Shown here in pieces: positions 1 through 6,866 of a stretch of DNA of 14,834 nt. Position 1 is the first letter of the stretch, and every line of letters begins with the position of its first letter. Source of the DNA: Campylobacterales bacterium (lineage in GTDB: Bacteria; Campylobacterota; Campylobacteria; Campylobacterales; JALSKU01). The stretch covers positions 1-14,834 of the forward strand of contig JALVXV010000079.1 in assembly GCA_027038235.1 (NCBI GenBank), written 5' to 3'. Both the position numbers and the translations under genes were made by a program. The notes beneath the pieces are model-generated. The model was not told where the DNA came from, did no database searches, and saw only the letters and a list, made by a program, of their open reading frames with translations.

Positions 1-317
1 TTTATTTCATCATAATACTCTGGCACACTAAGACACCCCTCTTGATAGACAATAGAGCCTTTTTTATTTAAAATCTTTGGATTTATAACCTCTATAAGAT
101 TCTCTTTTTTTTGTTCATCATTCTCATCAGGCAAGAGTATCAAAAGAGCTCTTAAAGGGATGCCAACTTGAATAGCAGCTAAACCTATACCATTTTTTGC
201 TATCATTGTATCATACATATCATCAAGCAATAGATGTAACTCTTTATCAAATTTTTTTATATCTTTAGAGATAAGTTTTAGTCTTTTATCTGGATAGGTT
301 ACAATCTCTCTTACCAT
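1..317 (-). CDS. def: Peptide deformylase, C-terminal part cut off by window edge
   Basis: Removes the formyl group from the N-terminal Met of nascent proteins in the cytoplasm; a metal-dependent hydrolase. Translating the minus strand from the ATG at 317 gives 105 codons that run off the left edge. Motif 1 of the family, G-I-G-L-A-A-I-Q (GxGxAAxQ), is at about residues 45-52, and motif 2, E-G-C-L-S with its metal-binding Cys, is near residues 95-99. Motif 3 (HExxH) would lie outside the window, so completeness cannot be judged. The start is supported by an AAGGAA ribosome site a few bases upstream, inside the end of the GGDEF gene. It is the last visible gene of the tig-clpP-GGDEF-def run and starts 1 bp after the preceding stop. 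Grouping with trigger factor and ClpP fits nascent-chain processing, since deformylase and trigger factor both act at the ribosome exit. Confidence 0.95.
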   Translation of the reverse strand, partial: MVREIVTYPDKRLKLISKDIKKFDKELHLLLDDMYDTMIAKNGIGLAAIQVGIPLRALLILLPDENDEQKKENLIEVINPKILNKKGSIVYQEGCLSVPEYYDEI

Positions 318-318
318 T

Positions 319-1386
319 TTATTCCTTATATTTTTTACAAACTATATAAGTCTCTTTATCTTTGCCACTCTTTTGCATTGCCTCCAAAGCACAATTTATG
401 CTCTCTTCTATTTCTGCTTTTTTGCTTACAATAGCCACACCTATACCCACATCTATATCTATCTCCATATCATTGAGTATGATGTTTGCATTTGATAACA
501 TTTCAAACATTCTTTCACAAGCTTTTTGGGTGCTTTGCAAGTCAGTATGTCTTAAAAGCATTATAAAGCTATTCTCACCAAAATATGAGATGATATCATT
601 TCGCCTTGAAGTTTTAAGTAGCATTTTTGCTACAAATCTAAGAAGAAATATTTTATCCTTAGAGTAGGGAAGTTTTTTTAATACACTATCTTTTATTTGG
701 ATAGTTACAATAGAGCTCTTATAGTTAAATTTTTTTATCTTTTCTCTTTCATTTTTTGCCTGTTCTATAAAGTATCTTTTGTTGTAAACTCCAAATCTTG
801 TATCAAAAATTGTACTATTTTCTATACTTTTAAATGTCTCACCAGCCTTTTGGTACTTCTCCTGTAAAGTTTCAAGTTGTTTATCTATGCTACTTACAAA
901 TTGATTTATCTTATTGTTGTAAGTTGTTGCACTATTTTTTATAACAAGAGGATTATCATTGCTTTCTAACTCTTTTTTTGTTTCTAAGCTTATCTGTTTT
1001 AGAAGTTTAATATTTTTATAAATTGCATTGACAACCTTTATAATGCTATTAATGCTCCTAAATATCTCCTTAACATCCTTCTCTATCTCTACACGATTTT
1101 CATTATAATTGTTCTCCTCAAATTCCAAAAGCTCTTGTATTTTCTTTTGAAACTCTATGCTCTTTTTATCAAGTAGCTTTTCAAAATATACTCTATAATT
1201 ATCAGGAGTAGGAGGAATAGAGTCTCCAATAAGCTTTTTTAAAACCAATATAGCAAATCTCTCAATCTCATTAGCCGAAGAGCTTATATCAAACTTGATA
1301 GATACTTTAGAGTGATCCCTAGACTCTACTTTTCTAGGCTTTGTATCCTTTGTATCCTTTACTACTATCTTGTTAAGTAGAGCCAC
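319..1386 (-). CDS. Degenerate GGDEF-domain protein, probable c-di-GMP receptor rather than cyclase
   Basis: 355 residues, soluble, no membrane segment or signal peptide seen. Residues 35-190 are helical and charged and include an I-P-P-T-P-D-N-Y stretch (57-64) typical of N-terminal regions of some diguanylate cyclases. Residues 193-350 form a GGDEF fold: D-T-R-F-G-V-Y-N-K-R-Y-F (195-206) stands for the DxLTGLxNRRYF entry motif. The signature itself is G-E-N-S-F (270-274) in place of GGDEF, and the metal-binding DxDxFK and the NDxxGH region are absent (Q-I-K-D around 230-233). Cyclase activity is therefore unlikely. The RxxD inhibitory-site motif (R261-D264) is kept at the standard six-residue distance. 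The start is GTG, chosen for a strong AAGGAGGAG five bases upstream. It lies 27 bp after clpP and 1 bp before def. What it regulates is unknown. Confidence 0.85.
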   Translation of the reverse strand: MALLNKIVVKDTKDTKPRKVESRDHSKVSIKFDISSSANEIERFAILVLKKLIGDSIPPTPDNYRVYFEKLLDKKSIEFQKKIQELLEFEENNYNENRVEIEKDVKEIFRSINSIIKVVNAIYKNIKLLKQISLETKKELESNDNPLVIKNSATTYNNKINQFVSSIDKQLETLQEKYQKAGETFKSIENSTIFDTRFGVYNKRYFIEQAKNEREKIKKFNYKSSIVTIQIKDSVLKKLPYSKDKIFLLRFVAKMLLKTSRRNDIISYFGENSFIMLLRHTDLQSTQKACERMFEMLSNANIILNDMEIDIDVGIGVAIVSKKAEIEESINCALEAMQKSGKDKETYIVCKKYKE

Positions 1387-1413
1387 TAACTCCTCCTTAC
1401 TCTATTTGTATTG

Positions 1414-2001
1414 CTATTTAATATTTTTATCTAAAACTTTATCAATCAACCCATACTCTTTTGCCTCTAGCGAACTCATAAAAAAGTCTCTTTCGGTATC
1501 CTTTTCAATTTTTTTTAGAGTTTGGCCTGTATTTTGAGATAAAATTTTATTTAATATGCCCTTTAGCCTCAATATCTCTTTTGCCTGTATCTCTATATCG
1601 GTTGCTTGACCTTGTGCTCCACCTAGAGGTTGATGTATCATAACCCTTGCATTTGGCAAGGCATATCTTTTTCCCTTCTCACCACAACTAAGTAAAAATG
1701 CACCCATAGAGGCTGCTTGACCTATGCAGATAGTACAAATATCAGGCTTTATATAGTTCATAGTATCATATATACTAAATCCGCTTGTAATAACACCGCC
1801 TGGTGAATTTATATATAGATATATATCCTTTTCTGGATCTTCAGCCTCCAAAAAGAGAAGTTGGGCTACTATTGAAGAGGCAACCCCATCATTGATCTCA
1901 CCACTAAGCATAATAATCCTATCTTTTAAAAGCCTAGAGTATATATCATAACTTCTCTCTCCTCTGCCGGTTTTTTCAACTACATAGGGTATATAACTCA
2001 T
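1414..2001 (-). CDS. clpP: ATP-dependent Clp protease proteolytic subunit
   Basis: Serine protease that forms the double heptameric ring degrading proteins fed by ClpX or ClpA in the cytoplasm. At 195 residues it has normal mature length. The catalytic triad is visible: Ser98 in Q-A-A-S-M-G-A, His123 in M-I-H-Q-P-L-G-G and Asp172 in T-E-R-D-F-F, spaced as in E. coli ClpP. The I-N-S-P-G-G-V oxyanion region is at 64-70. There is no long propeptide; the protein starts at M-S-Y-I-P-Y. The ATG directly abuts the tig stop (TAGATG), with a GAGAAG ribosome site inside the end of tig, so translation is probably coupled. The tig-clpP pairing is widespread in bacteria and fits shared protein quality control. 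Nothing in the sequence looks aberrant. Confidence 0.98.
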   Translation of the reverse strand: MSYIPYVVEKTGRGERSYDIYSRLLKDRIIMLSGEINDGVASSIVAQLLFLEAEDPEKDIYLYINSPGGVITSGFSIYDTMNYIKPDICTICIGQAASMGAFLLSCGEKGKRYALPNARVMIHQPLGGAQGQATDIEIQAKEILRLKGILNKILSQNTGQTLKKIEKDTERDFFMSSLEAKEYGLIDKVLDKNIK

Positions 2002-3309
2002 CTACTTCTCTTTCTCTTCAAGCTTTAATAGTTTTGCAAAAAGTTTATCCTCTATCATGGCCATTTTAATTGCTGGTAAAAGATTTTGTTTTTGATAAAA
2101 TTCAAGATATTTTTTTGGATCTTGGCCTTGTTGCATTGCTTCATAGTAAATAGCTTGAATAACTTCGTTATCATCTACTCTTATATCATGCTCTTTTGCA
2201 AGTTCATCAACTACAAAGGTAAGCTTGACACTCTCTTTTGCATCCTCTTCAAAATCTTTTCTTAACTTTTCAACCTTATCTGGATTTTCTTGTAGCTCTT
2301 TTATCTCATCTTTACTCTTATTTTGAAGTGAAGAGTTAAGCCTCATATCTATCTCTTGCTCTACTACACTCTTTGGAAGATCAAAATTGATTTTCTCTAT
2401 AAGAGCTTCGGTCATTTTAGGCTTTAACTCATCCATATAGAGCTTGTTTAACTTCTCTCTTTTTATCTGTTTTTTTACACTTTTTTCAAAATCCTCTTTT
2501 GTTGGATGTTCAATATCTGGTAAAAATCTCTTCAAAAGTGCTTCATCAGAAATATCTGGCAATACTCTTTCTTGTATCTTTTTTAGTGTAACTTTAAACA
2601 TTGCATCTTTTCCCGCAAGCTCTTTTGAACCATACTCTTTTGGAAAAGTTACATCTATCTCTTTTGTTTGACCCTTTTTCATACCAACAAGTGCCTCTTC
2701 AAAACCGGGGATAAAACTACCACTTCCAATCTCTAAAGCATAATTTTCAGCTTTGCCACCATCAAATGCTTTACCATCAACAAAACCTTCAAAGTCTATA
2801 ACACCTATATCACCCTCTTTTAACTCCCTATCCTCTTCTACATCTTTTACCTTTGAAGCAGACTTTAAAAGCTCATTGATTCTCTCTTGTATCTCCTTTT
2901 TTGTAACTCTTGGAGTTTTTACCTCTGGAATACACTCTTGAACTTTTGATGTATCAACCTGCGGTCTAAAAGATATTTCAAACTCTATATCAATACTTCC
3001 ATCATCATTTTTTTCATATTTTGTTACTTTAGGCTCCCCGATAAGATTATCTTCTGTTTGACCAAGCTCTTTTATCGAATCCTTTAATAGCTCTTGAAAG
3101 ATTTGAGCAATGCTATCTTGTTCGATACTATCTTTGTATAATTTTTTTATAACAGTTGCAGGGGCTTTACCCTTTCTAAAGCCATCTATTTTAACATCTT
3201 TAGCAATCTTTTTTGCTATTTTGTTCTCCTGCTCTTGAACTCTTTGCTTTGAAACTTTTGCCTCAACTTTTGCATTTGATGAGTCAATTTTTTTAGTTTT
3301 TATCTCCAT
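2002..3309 (-). CDS. tig: Trigger factor, ribosome-bound chaperone
   Basis: Binds near the ribosomal tunnel exit and shields nascent chains; it also carries peptidyl-prolyl isomerase activity. At 435 residues it is full length. The N-terminal ribosome-binding domain carries the signature G-F-R-x-G-x-x-P at 43-50. An FKBP-type isomerase domain spans about 160-245 (G-D-I-G-V-I-D-F-E-G onward, ending V-T-L-K-K-I). The rest is the charged helical chaperone arm. It is the first gene of the minus-strand run to clpP, the GGDEF gene and def. An AGGGA ribosome site precedes the ATG at 3309. The upstream 109 bp are shared with folE on the other strand and hold a TGnTACACT extended -10-like element and inverted repeats, listed separately. 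Confidence 0.97.
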   Translation of the reverse strand: MEIKTKKIDSSNAKVEAKVSKQRVQEQENKIAKKIAKDVKIDGFRKGKAPATVIKKLYKDSIEQDSIAQIFQELLKDSIKELGQTEDNLIGEPKVTKYEKNDDGSIDIEFEISFRPQVDTSKVQECIPEVKTPRVTKKEIQERINELLKSASKVKDVEEDRELKEGDIGVIDFEGFVDGKAFDGGKAENYALEIGSGSFIPGFEEALVGMKKGQTKEIDVTFPKEYGSKELAGKDAMFKVTLKKIQERVLPDISDEALLKRFLPDIEHPTKEDFEKSVKKQIKREKLNKLYMDELKPKMTEALIEKINFDLPKSVVEQEIDMRLNSSLQNKSKDEIKELQENPDKVEKLRKDFEEDAKESVKLTFVVDELAKEHDIRVDDNEVIQAIYYEAMQQGQDPKKYLEFYQKQNLLPAIKMAMIEDKLFAKLLKLEEKEK

Positions 3310-3338
3310 ATATTTCCCTTAATTAAAAAATTTCTAAT

Positions 3339-3347
3339 AGTGTAGCA
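3339..3347 (-). promoter_or_regulatory. Possible extended -10 promoter element of the tig operon
   Basis: On the minus strand the sequence reads TGCTACACT, that is TG-N-TACACT with four of six matches to TATAAT, preceded by T-rich runs. Campylobacterota sigma-70 promoters often have this form with little or no -35. It would give a leader of roughly 22 nt before the tig ATG. The TGC part lies within the AGCAAAATTTTGCT palindrome, so a protein bound there could block it. Assigned by eye only. Confidence 0.35.
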
Positions 3348-3380
3348 AAATTTTGCTTTTTTATCATTTAAAAAGCAAAA
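3344..3380. repeat. Inverted-repeat array in the tig/folE divergent promoter region
   Basis: Three copies of AGCAAAA or its complement lie within 37 bp. Positions 3344-3357 form the perfect 14-bp palindrome AGCAAAATTTTGCT. Its right half also pairs with 3370-3380, giving perfect 11-bp arms (TTTTGCTTTTT at 3351-3361 against AAAAAGCAAAA) around an 8-nt centre. The array lies between the two candidate -10 elements. It could be an operator for a dimeric regulator acting on both directions. The A/T runs could also simply be curved promoter DNA. Confidence 0.6.
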
Positions 3381-3388
3381 ATGAGTTA

Positions 3389-3397
3389 TGCTATAGA
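3389..3397 (+). promoter_or_regulatory. Possible extended -10 promoter element of folE
   Basis: TG-C-TATAGA precedes the folE ribosome site AGGGAAAG (3407-3414) and would place the transcript start about 14-16 nt before the ATG. It mirrors the tig element on the other strand. An alternative GATAAT at 3396-3401 would start transcription inside the ribosome site and is less likely. Assigned by eye. Confidence 0.3.
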
Positions 3398-3418
3398 TAA
3401 TTTTTTAGGGAAAGTGCA

Positions 3419-3994
3419 ATGAACAACGAAAAAAGATTTGAAGAGGCTATAAAAACTATTCTTGAAATTATTGGTGAAGATGTAGAGAGAGAGGGATTGC
3501 TTAAAACTCCATCAAGAGTTTACAAAGCTTTTAGCTACTTTACAAAGGGTTATACTCAAGATCCTAAAGAGGTCTTAAATCAAGCTCTTTTTAAGAGCTC
3601 CAACAATGAAATGGTGATAGTAAGAGATATTGAGTTTTACTCTTTATGCGAACACCATCTACTCCCCATCATTGGCAGAGCCCATGTAGCATATATCCCA
3701 GATGGTAAAGTTGTAGGTCTTTCAAAGATACCAAGGCTTATAGAGGTATTTGCAAGAAGACTTCAAATTCAAGAGCAACTAACTGAACAAATTGCAGAGG
3801 CAATAAGCGAAGTAATAGAGCCTAAAGGAGTGGGAGTAGTATTACAAGCAAGACACATGTGTATGGAGATGAGGGGTGTGCAAAAGGCTTATAGCTCTAC
3901 TACTACATCGGCCTTAAGAGGAATATTTTTAAAAGATAAAACAAGAAAAGAGTTTTTTGACATCATAAACACACCACAGACAAATAGGTTTTAA
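3419..3994 (+). CDS. folE: GTP cyclohydrolase I
   Basis: Converts GTP to 7,8-dihydroneopterin triphosphate, the first step of folate (and queuosine-type 7-deazapurine) synthesis; a cytoplasmic zinc enzyme. At 191 residues it is somewhat shorter than the E. coli enzyme at its N-terminus. Zinc ligands Cys77 and His80 lie in S-L-C-E-H-H-L-L-P and Cys148 in A-R-H-M-C-M-E-M-R-G; these match E. coli Cys110, His113 and Cys181 with a constant offset of 33. Catalytic His79 and His146 and the G-L-S-K loop (100-103) are present. The start is supported by AGGGAAAG just upstream. It is divergent from tig and 116 bp ahead of the preferred fliI start, matching the order I remember in C. jejuni. Cotranscription with fliI is possible; I see no terminator between them. 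Confidence 0.97.
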   Translation: MNNEKRFEEAIKTILEIIGEDVEREGLLKTPSRVYKAFSYFTKGYTQDPKEVLNQALFKSSNNEMVIVRDIEFYSLCEHHLLPIIGRAHVAYIPDGKVVGLSKIPRLIEVFARRLQIQEQLTEQIAEAISEVIEPKGVGVVLQARHMCMEMRGVQKAYSSTTTSALRGIFLKDKTRKEFFDIINTPQTNRF

Positions 3995-4000
3995 GAAAAA

Positions 4001-4017
4001 GGTAGAAGGTAGAAGGG
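4001..4017 (+). repeat. Short heptamer tandem repeat (GGTAGAA)
   Basis: GGTAGAAGGTAGAAGGG is two copies of GGTAGAA plus a partial third, starting just after the folE stop. It shares the 7-bp period of the repeat at 4059-4094 in the same spacer. No function is assignable. Confidence 0.7.
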
Positions 4018-4058
4018 TTTGGGCTTTAGAATGGAGGATATAGAAGCAACAAAAACTG

Positions 4059-4094
4059 TTGGCTCTAAACTCTTGGCTCTAAGCTCTTGGCTCT
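4059..4094 (+). repeat. 14-bp tandem repeat with heptamer sub-period upstream of fliI
   Basis: Two full units, TTGGCTCTAAACTC (4059-4072) and TTGGCTCTAAGCTC (4073-4086), differ at one base and are followed by a partial third, TTGGCTCT. Each unit is itself two heptamers ending in CTC, so the period is 7. This looks like slippage-generated simple repeat DNA rather than an operator. It reaches the TTG at 4087 that would be an alternative fliI start. Confidence 0.75.
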
Positions 4095-4110
4095 TCATCG
4101 AGGAGCAACT

Positions 4111-5430
4111 ATGAGAAATATTATATCTAAGTTAAAAAGCAATGACCTCTCTCCTTTGTTTGGGCTTATCACCAAAGTTAGCTCTACTATCATAGAGGTT
4201 CAAGGATTAAATCCTAGTATTGGCGATATTGTCAAGCTTATCAAAAGAGAAGATGGCAGTAGTGAACTTGGAATGGTTACTGAAGTAAGTGGTGAAAAGT
4301 TTTTTGTCTCTCCTTTTGGTTTTATAGAGGGGTTTAAGATAGGAGACAAAGTATTTATCAATGAGAGTGGACTTAGCATTCCTGTAGGAGAGGAGCTTCT
4401 TGGAAGAGTAGTAGATCCTTTTATGAGAGCTAAAGATGGAAAAGGGGATATAAAAACCAATCAATTTACACCCATTATGAAACCACCAATTGAGGCTATG
4501 AAGAGGGGGATGATAGATAGTATATTTCCGGTAGGAATAAAGAGCATAGATGGATTGCTTACTTGTGGTAGAGGGCAAAAGATGGGCATATTTGCTGGTA
4601 GTGGTGTAGGTAAATCTACCCTAATGGGCATGATTGTTAAAGGTAGTGCTGCACCTATAAAGGTGATAGCTTTGATAGGAGAGAGAGGCAGGGAGGTTCC
4701 AGAGTTTATCCAAAAAAATTTAGGTAATGATTTAAGTAATACTGTTATCATAGTAGCAACAAGCGATGATAGCCCTTTGATGAGAAAATATGGTGCTTTT
4801 GCAGCAATGAGTGTAGCAGAGTACTTTAAAGATAGTGGAAGAGATGTGCTTTTTATGATGGATTCTATAACTAGATTTGCAATGGCACAAAGAGAGATAG
4901 GTTTAGCCTTAGGCGAACCACCAACATCAAAGGGGTATCCACCCTCAGTACTCTCACTTCTGCCCCAAATCATGGAAAGAGCTGGTAAAGAAGAGGGCAA
5001 GGGGGCAATTACTGCATTTTTTACAGTTTTAGTAGAGGGTGATGACTTAAGCGATCCAATAGCAGATCAAAGCAGAAGTATCCTTGATGGTCATATAGTC
5101 TTAAGCAGAGAGATGACAGATTATGGTATATATCCACCTATTGATATATTAAAAAGTGCCTCAAGAGTAATGGGTGATATAGTTGTTGATAAACATAAAT
5201 TTGCAGCTATAACATTTAAAAAGCTCTACTCACTTCTAAAAGAGAATGAGGTGCTTATAAGAATTGGTGCTTATCAAAAGGGCACTGATAAAGAGTTGGA
5301 TTTTGCTATAGATAAAAAAAGAAGAATGGAGGAGTTTTTAAAACAAGCTCCTGATGAGTATGTTGCATTTGAGGATATGCTACAGACACTAACTCAAATA
5401 GTTGAACGAAGAAAGAGCAAAAGAGAATAA
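4111..5430 (+). CDS. fliI: Flagellum-specific export ATPase
   Basis: Powers or primes export of flagellar subunits at the base of the flagellar type III secretion apparatus; related to the F1 beta subunit. With the ATG at 4111 it has 439 residues, near family size. The Walker A loop A-G-S-G-V-G-K-S is at 162-169 and the Walker B strand D-V-L-F-M-M-D at 245-251, followed by the family motif around S-I-T-R-F-A-M-A-Q-R-E and the G-E-P-P-T-S-K-G-Y-P-P loop. The frame stays open upstream to a TTG at 4087, but GAGGAG (4100-4105) sits five bases before the ATG at 4111, and the TTG lies in repeat DNA, so I take the ATG. No other flagellar gene is in the window, which is usual for the scattered flagellar genes of Campylobacterota. 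Confidence 0.96.
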   Translation: MRNIISKLKSNDLSPLFGLITKVSSTIIEVQGLNPSIGDIVKLIKREDGSSELGMVTEVSGEKFFVSPFGFIEGFKIGDKVFINESGLSIPVGEELLGRVVDPFMRAKDGKGDIKTNQFTPIMKPPIEAMKRGMIDSIFPVGIKSIDGLLTCGRGQKMGIFAGSGVGKSTLMGMIVKGSAAPIKVIALIGERGREVPEFIQKNLGNDLSNTVIIVATSDDSPLMRKYGAFAAMSVAEYFKDSGRDVLFMMDSITRFAMAQREIGLALGEPPTSKGYPPSVLSLLPQIMERAGKEEGKGAITAFFTVLVEGDDLSDPIADQSRSILDGHIVLSREMTDYGIYPPIDILKSASRVMGDIVVDKHKFAAITFKKLYSLLKENEVLIRIGAYQKGTDKELDFAIDKKRRMEEFLKQAPDEYVAFEDMLQTLTQIVERRKSKRE

Positions 5431-5512
5431 TTAGAGGTGTTCTTAAGCTTATTTTAAAGAAATCTATCGTATCATTCAAAATTAATTAGGACAAAAAATA
5501 TCTTAATTAAAT

Positions 5513-5527
5513 TGATAATCAATATAA
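5513..5527 (+). promoter_or_regulatory. Putative Fur-type operator upstream of nifS
   Basis: TGATAAT-C-AATATAA matches the 7-1-7 Fur consensus TGATAATnATTATCA at 12 of 14 positions by eye. It overlaps a perfect inverted repeat ATTGAT-A-ATCAAT (5511-5523). It lies in the 234-bp fliI/nifS gap, about 140 bp before the nifS ATG. Iron control of Fe-S assembly genes would make sense, but AT-rich DNA produces such matches by chance and no clear nifS -10 could be placed next to it. The rest of the gap (5431-5664) shows no gene or clear terminator. Confidence 0.35.
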
Positions 5528-5664
5528 ATACCCAAATTTTGCAATAGAGTTTGTTGTAGTATCGTTTATACTTGAATTAGAGGCTTTTAAAAGACTATAG
5601 CTTCAATGATATGTGCTAATGTAGTGAAGTCTATTGTAAAATTTGGTATAAATAAGGAAAGTAT

Positions 5665-6855
5665 ATGAGAGTATATCTTGATAATAATGCAACTACTATA
5701 GTAGATCCGATAGTAAAAGAGTTGATGGATCCATTTTTTTGTCAAATGTATGGCAACCCAAACTCTTTGCATCAATTTGGTAGTGAAACACATCCAGCAC
5801 TTAGAGTTGCTATGGATCAGCTCTATAAGGGCATAAATGCAAGTGATGATGATGATATTATCGTTACTTCATGTGCAACTGAGAGCAATAATTGGGTACT
5901 AAAAGGTATCTACTTTGATATGATAAAAAGTGGTGATAAAGATCATATCATAACAAGTTCAGTTGAACATCCCTCTATTATAGCAGCTTGTAAATTTCTT
6001 GAAAGTCAGGGTGTAAGAGTAACATATCTTCCTGTAAACTCTGAGGGTGTTATAGAGATAGAGGATTTAAAAAAGGCAATAGATGATAAAACTGCTCTTG
6101 TATCCATAATGTGGGCAAATAATGAAACGGGCATGATTTTTCCTGTTAAAAAGATAGCTGAGATTTGTAAAGAAAATGGAGTTTTGTTTCATAGTGATGG
6201 TGTTCAGGCTATTGGAAAGATAAAAGTAGATGTTCAGGAAGTTGGAGTAGATTTTTTAAGCTTTTCAGCTCATAAATTTCACGGCCCAAAAGGTGTAGGT
6301 GGACTATATATAAGAGACTCAAAAGCACTAACCCCCTTACTTCATGGTGGAGAGCATATGGGCGGTAGAAGAAGCGGTACATTAAATGTAGCTGGTATTG
6401 TTGGCATGGGAAAAGCTATGGAATTGGCTGATAGATATATTGATTATGAGTATAAAGAGGTAAGAAGGCTAAGAGATAAGCTTGAAGATGAGATTTTAAA
6501 GATACCCGATACTTTTGTAGTTGGTAAAAAAGAGCATAGAGTTCCAAATACCATACTTGTAAGCATAAAAGGGGTAGAGGGTGAAGGAATGCTTTGGGAC
6601 TTAAACCGTTATGGTATAGCTGCAAGTACTGGAAGTGCATGTGCTAGTGAAGATCTTGAATCAAATCCGGTCATGGAAGCTATAGGAGCTGAAGCTGATC
6701 TAGCTCATACAGCTTTGAGGCTTAGTCTTAGTAGGTTTACTACCGAAGAAGAGATTGATTATGCAATAGAGCATATCAAACAAGCAGTTAAGAGACTAAG
6801 GGCGATTTCAAGCACCTACTCTTATGCACCAAAAGATCATAAAAGTGGATTATAA
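5665..6855 (+). CDS. nifS: Cysteine desulfurase, NIF-type
   Basis: PLP enzyme that takes sulfur from cysteine and passes it as a persulfide to the scaffold NifU. It has 396 residues. The N-terminus holds Y-L-D-N-N-A-T-T; the PLP-binding lysine is Lys204 in F-S-A-H-K-F-H-G-P-K-G; the cofactor-stacking His102 is in E-H-P-S and Asp178 in H-S-D-G-V-Q-A. The persulfide-forming Cys326 is in S-T-G-S-A-C-A-S. All are spaced as in Azotobacter NifS, and the sequence closely resembles H. pylori NifS, which serves general Fe-S assembly in bacteria that lack the Isc system. An AAGGAAAG ribosome site precedes the ATG. nifU follows after 11 bp. The 234-bp gap upstream suggests its own promoter, possibly iron-controlled. 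Confidence 0.97.
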   Translation: MRVYLDNNATTIVDPIVKELMDPFFCQMYGNPNSLHQFGSETHPALRVAMDQLYKGINASDDDDIIVTSCATESNNWVLKGIYFDMIKSGDKDHIITSSVEHPSIIAACKFLESQGVRVTYLPVNSEGVIEIEDLKKAIDDKTALVSIMWANNETGMIFPVKKIAEICKENGVLFHSDGVQAIGKIKVDVQEVGVDFLSFSAHKFHGPKGVGGLYIRDSKALTPLLHGGEHMGGRRSGTLNVAGIVGMGKAMELADRYIDYEYKEVRRLRDKLEDEILKIPDTFVVGKKEHRVPNTILVSIKGVEGEGMLWDLNRYGIAASTGSACASEDLESNPVMEAIGAEADLAHTALRLSLSRFTTEEEIDYAIEHIKQAVKRLRAISSTYSYAPKDHKSGL

Positions 6856-6866
6856 AAGGATAAAAA

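Noticed and set aside
4461..5000. Open frame of about 180 codons on the minus strand, antisense to fliI.
   Set aside because: It lies wholly inside a well-supported fliI, has no ribosome site, and its composition follows from the fliI codons. The same applies to minus-strand frames at 4200-4578, 6416-6640, 6996-7256 and 11552-11872 and to plus-strand frames at 362-667, 2444-2671, 2753-2941, 7988-8317 and 9303-9533.
5641..5661. TATAAAT at 5647-5653 as the nifS -10 element.
   Set aside because: Transcription would start inside the ribosome site, leaving no usable leader; a start further upstream is more likely but could not be placed.
5606..5668. 20-codon frame before nifS whose TGA overlaps the nifS ATG.
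   Set aside because: No ribosome site and no recognisable sequence; nifS has its own strong AAGGAAAG. Short frames like this are expected by chance.
5587..5793. Minus-strand frame of 68 codons across the nifS start.
   Set aside because: Overlaps nifS and its ribosome site; no start signal of its own.
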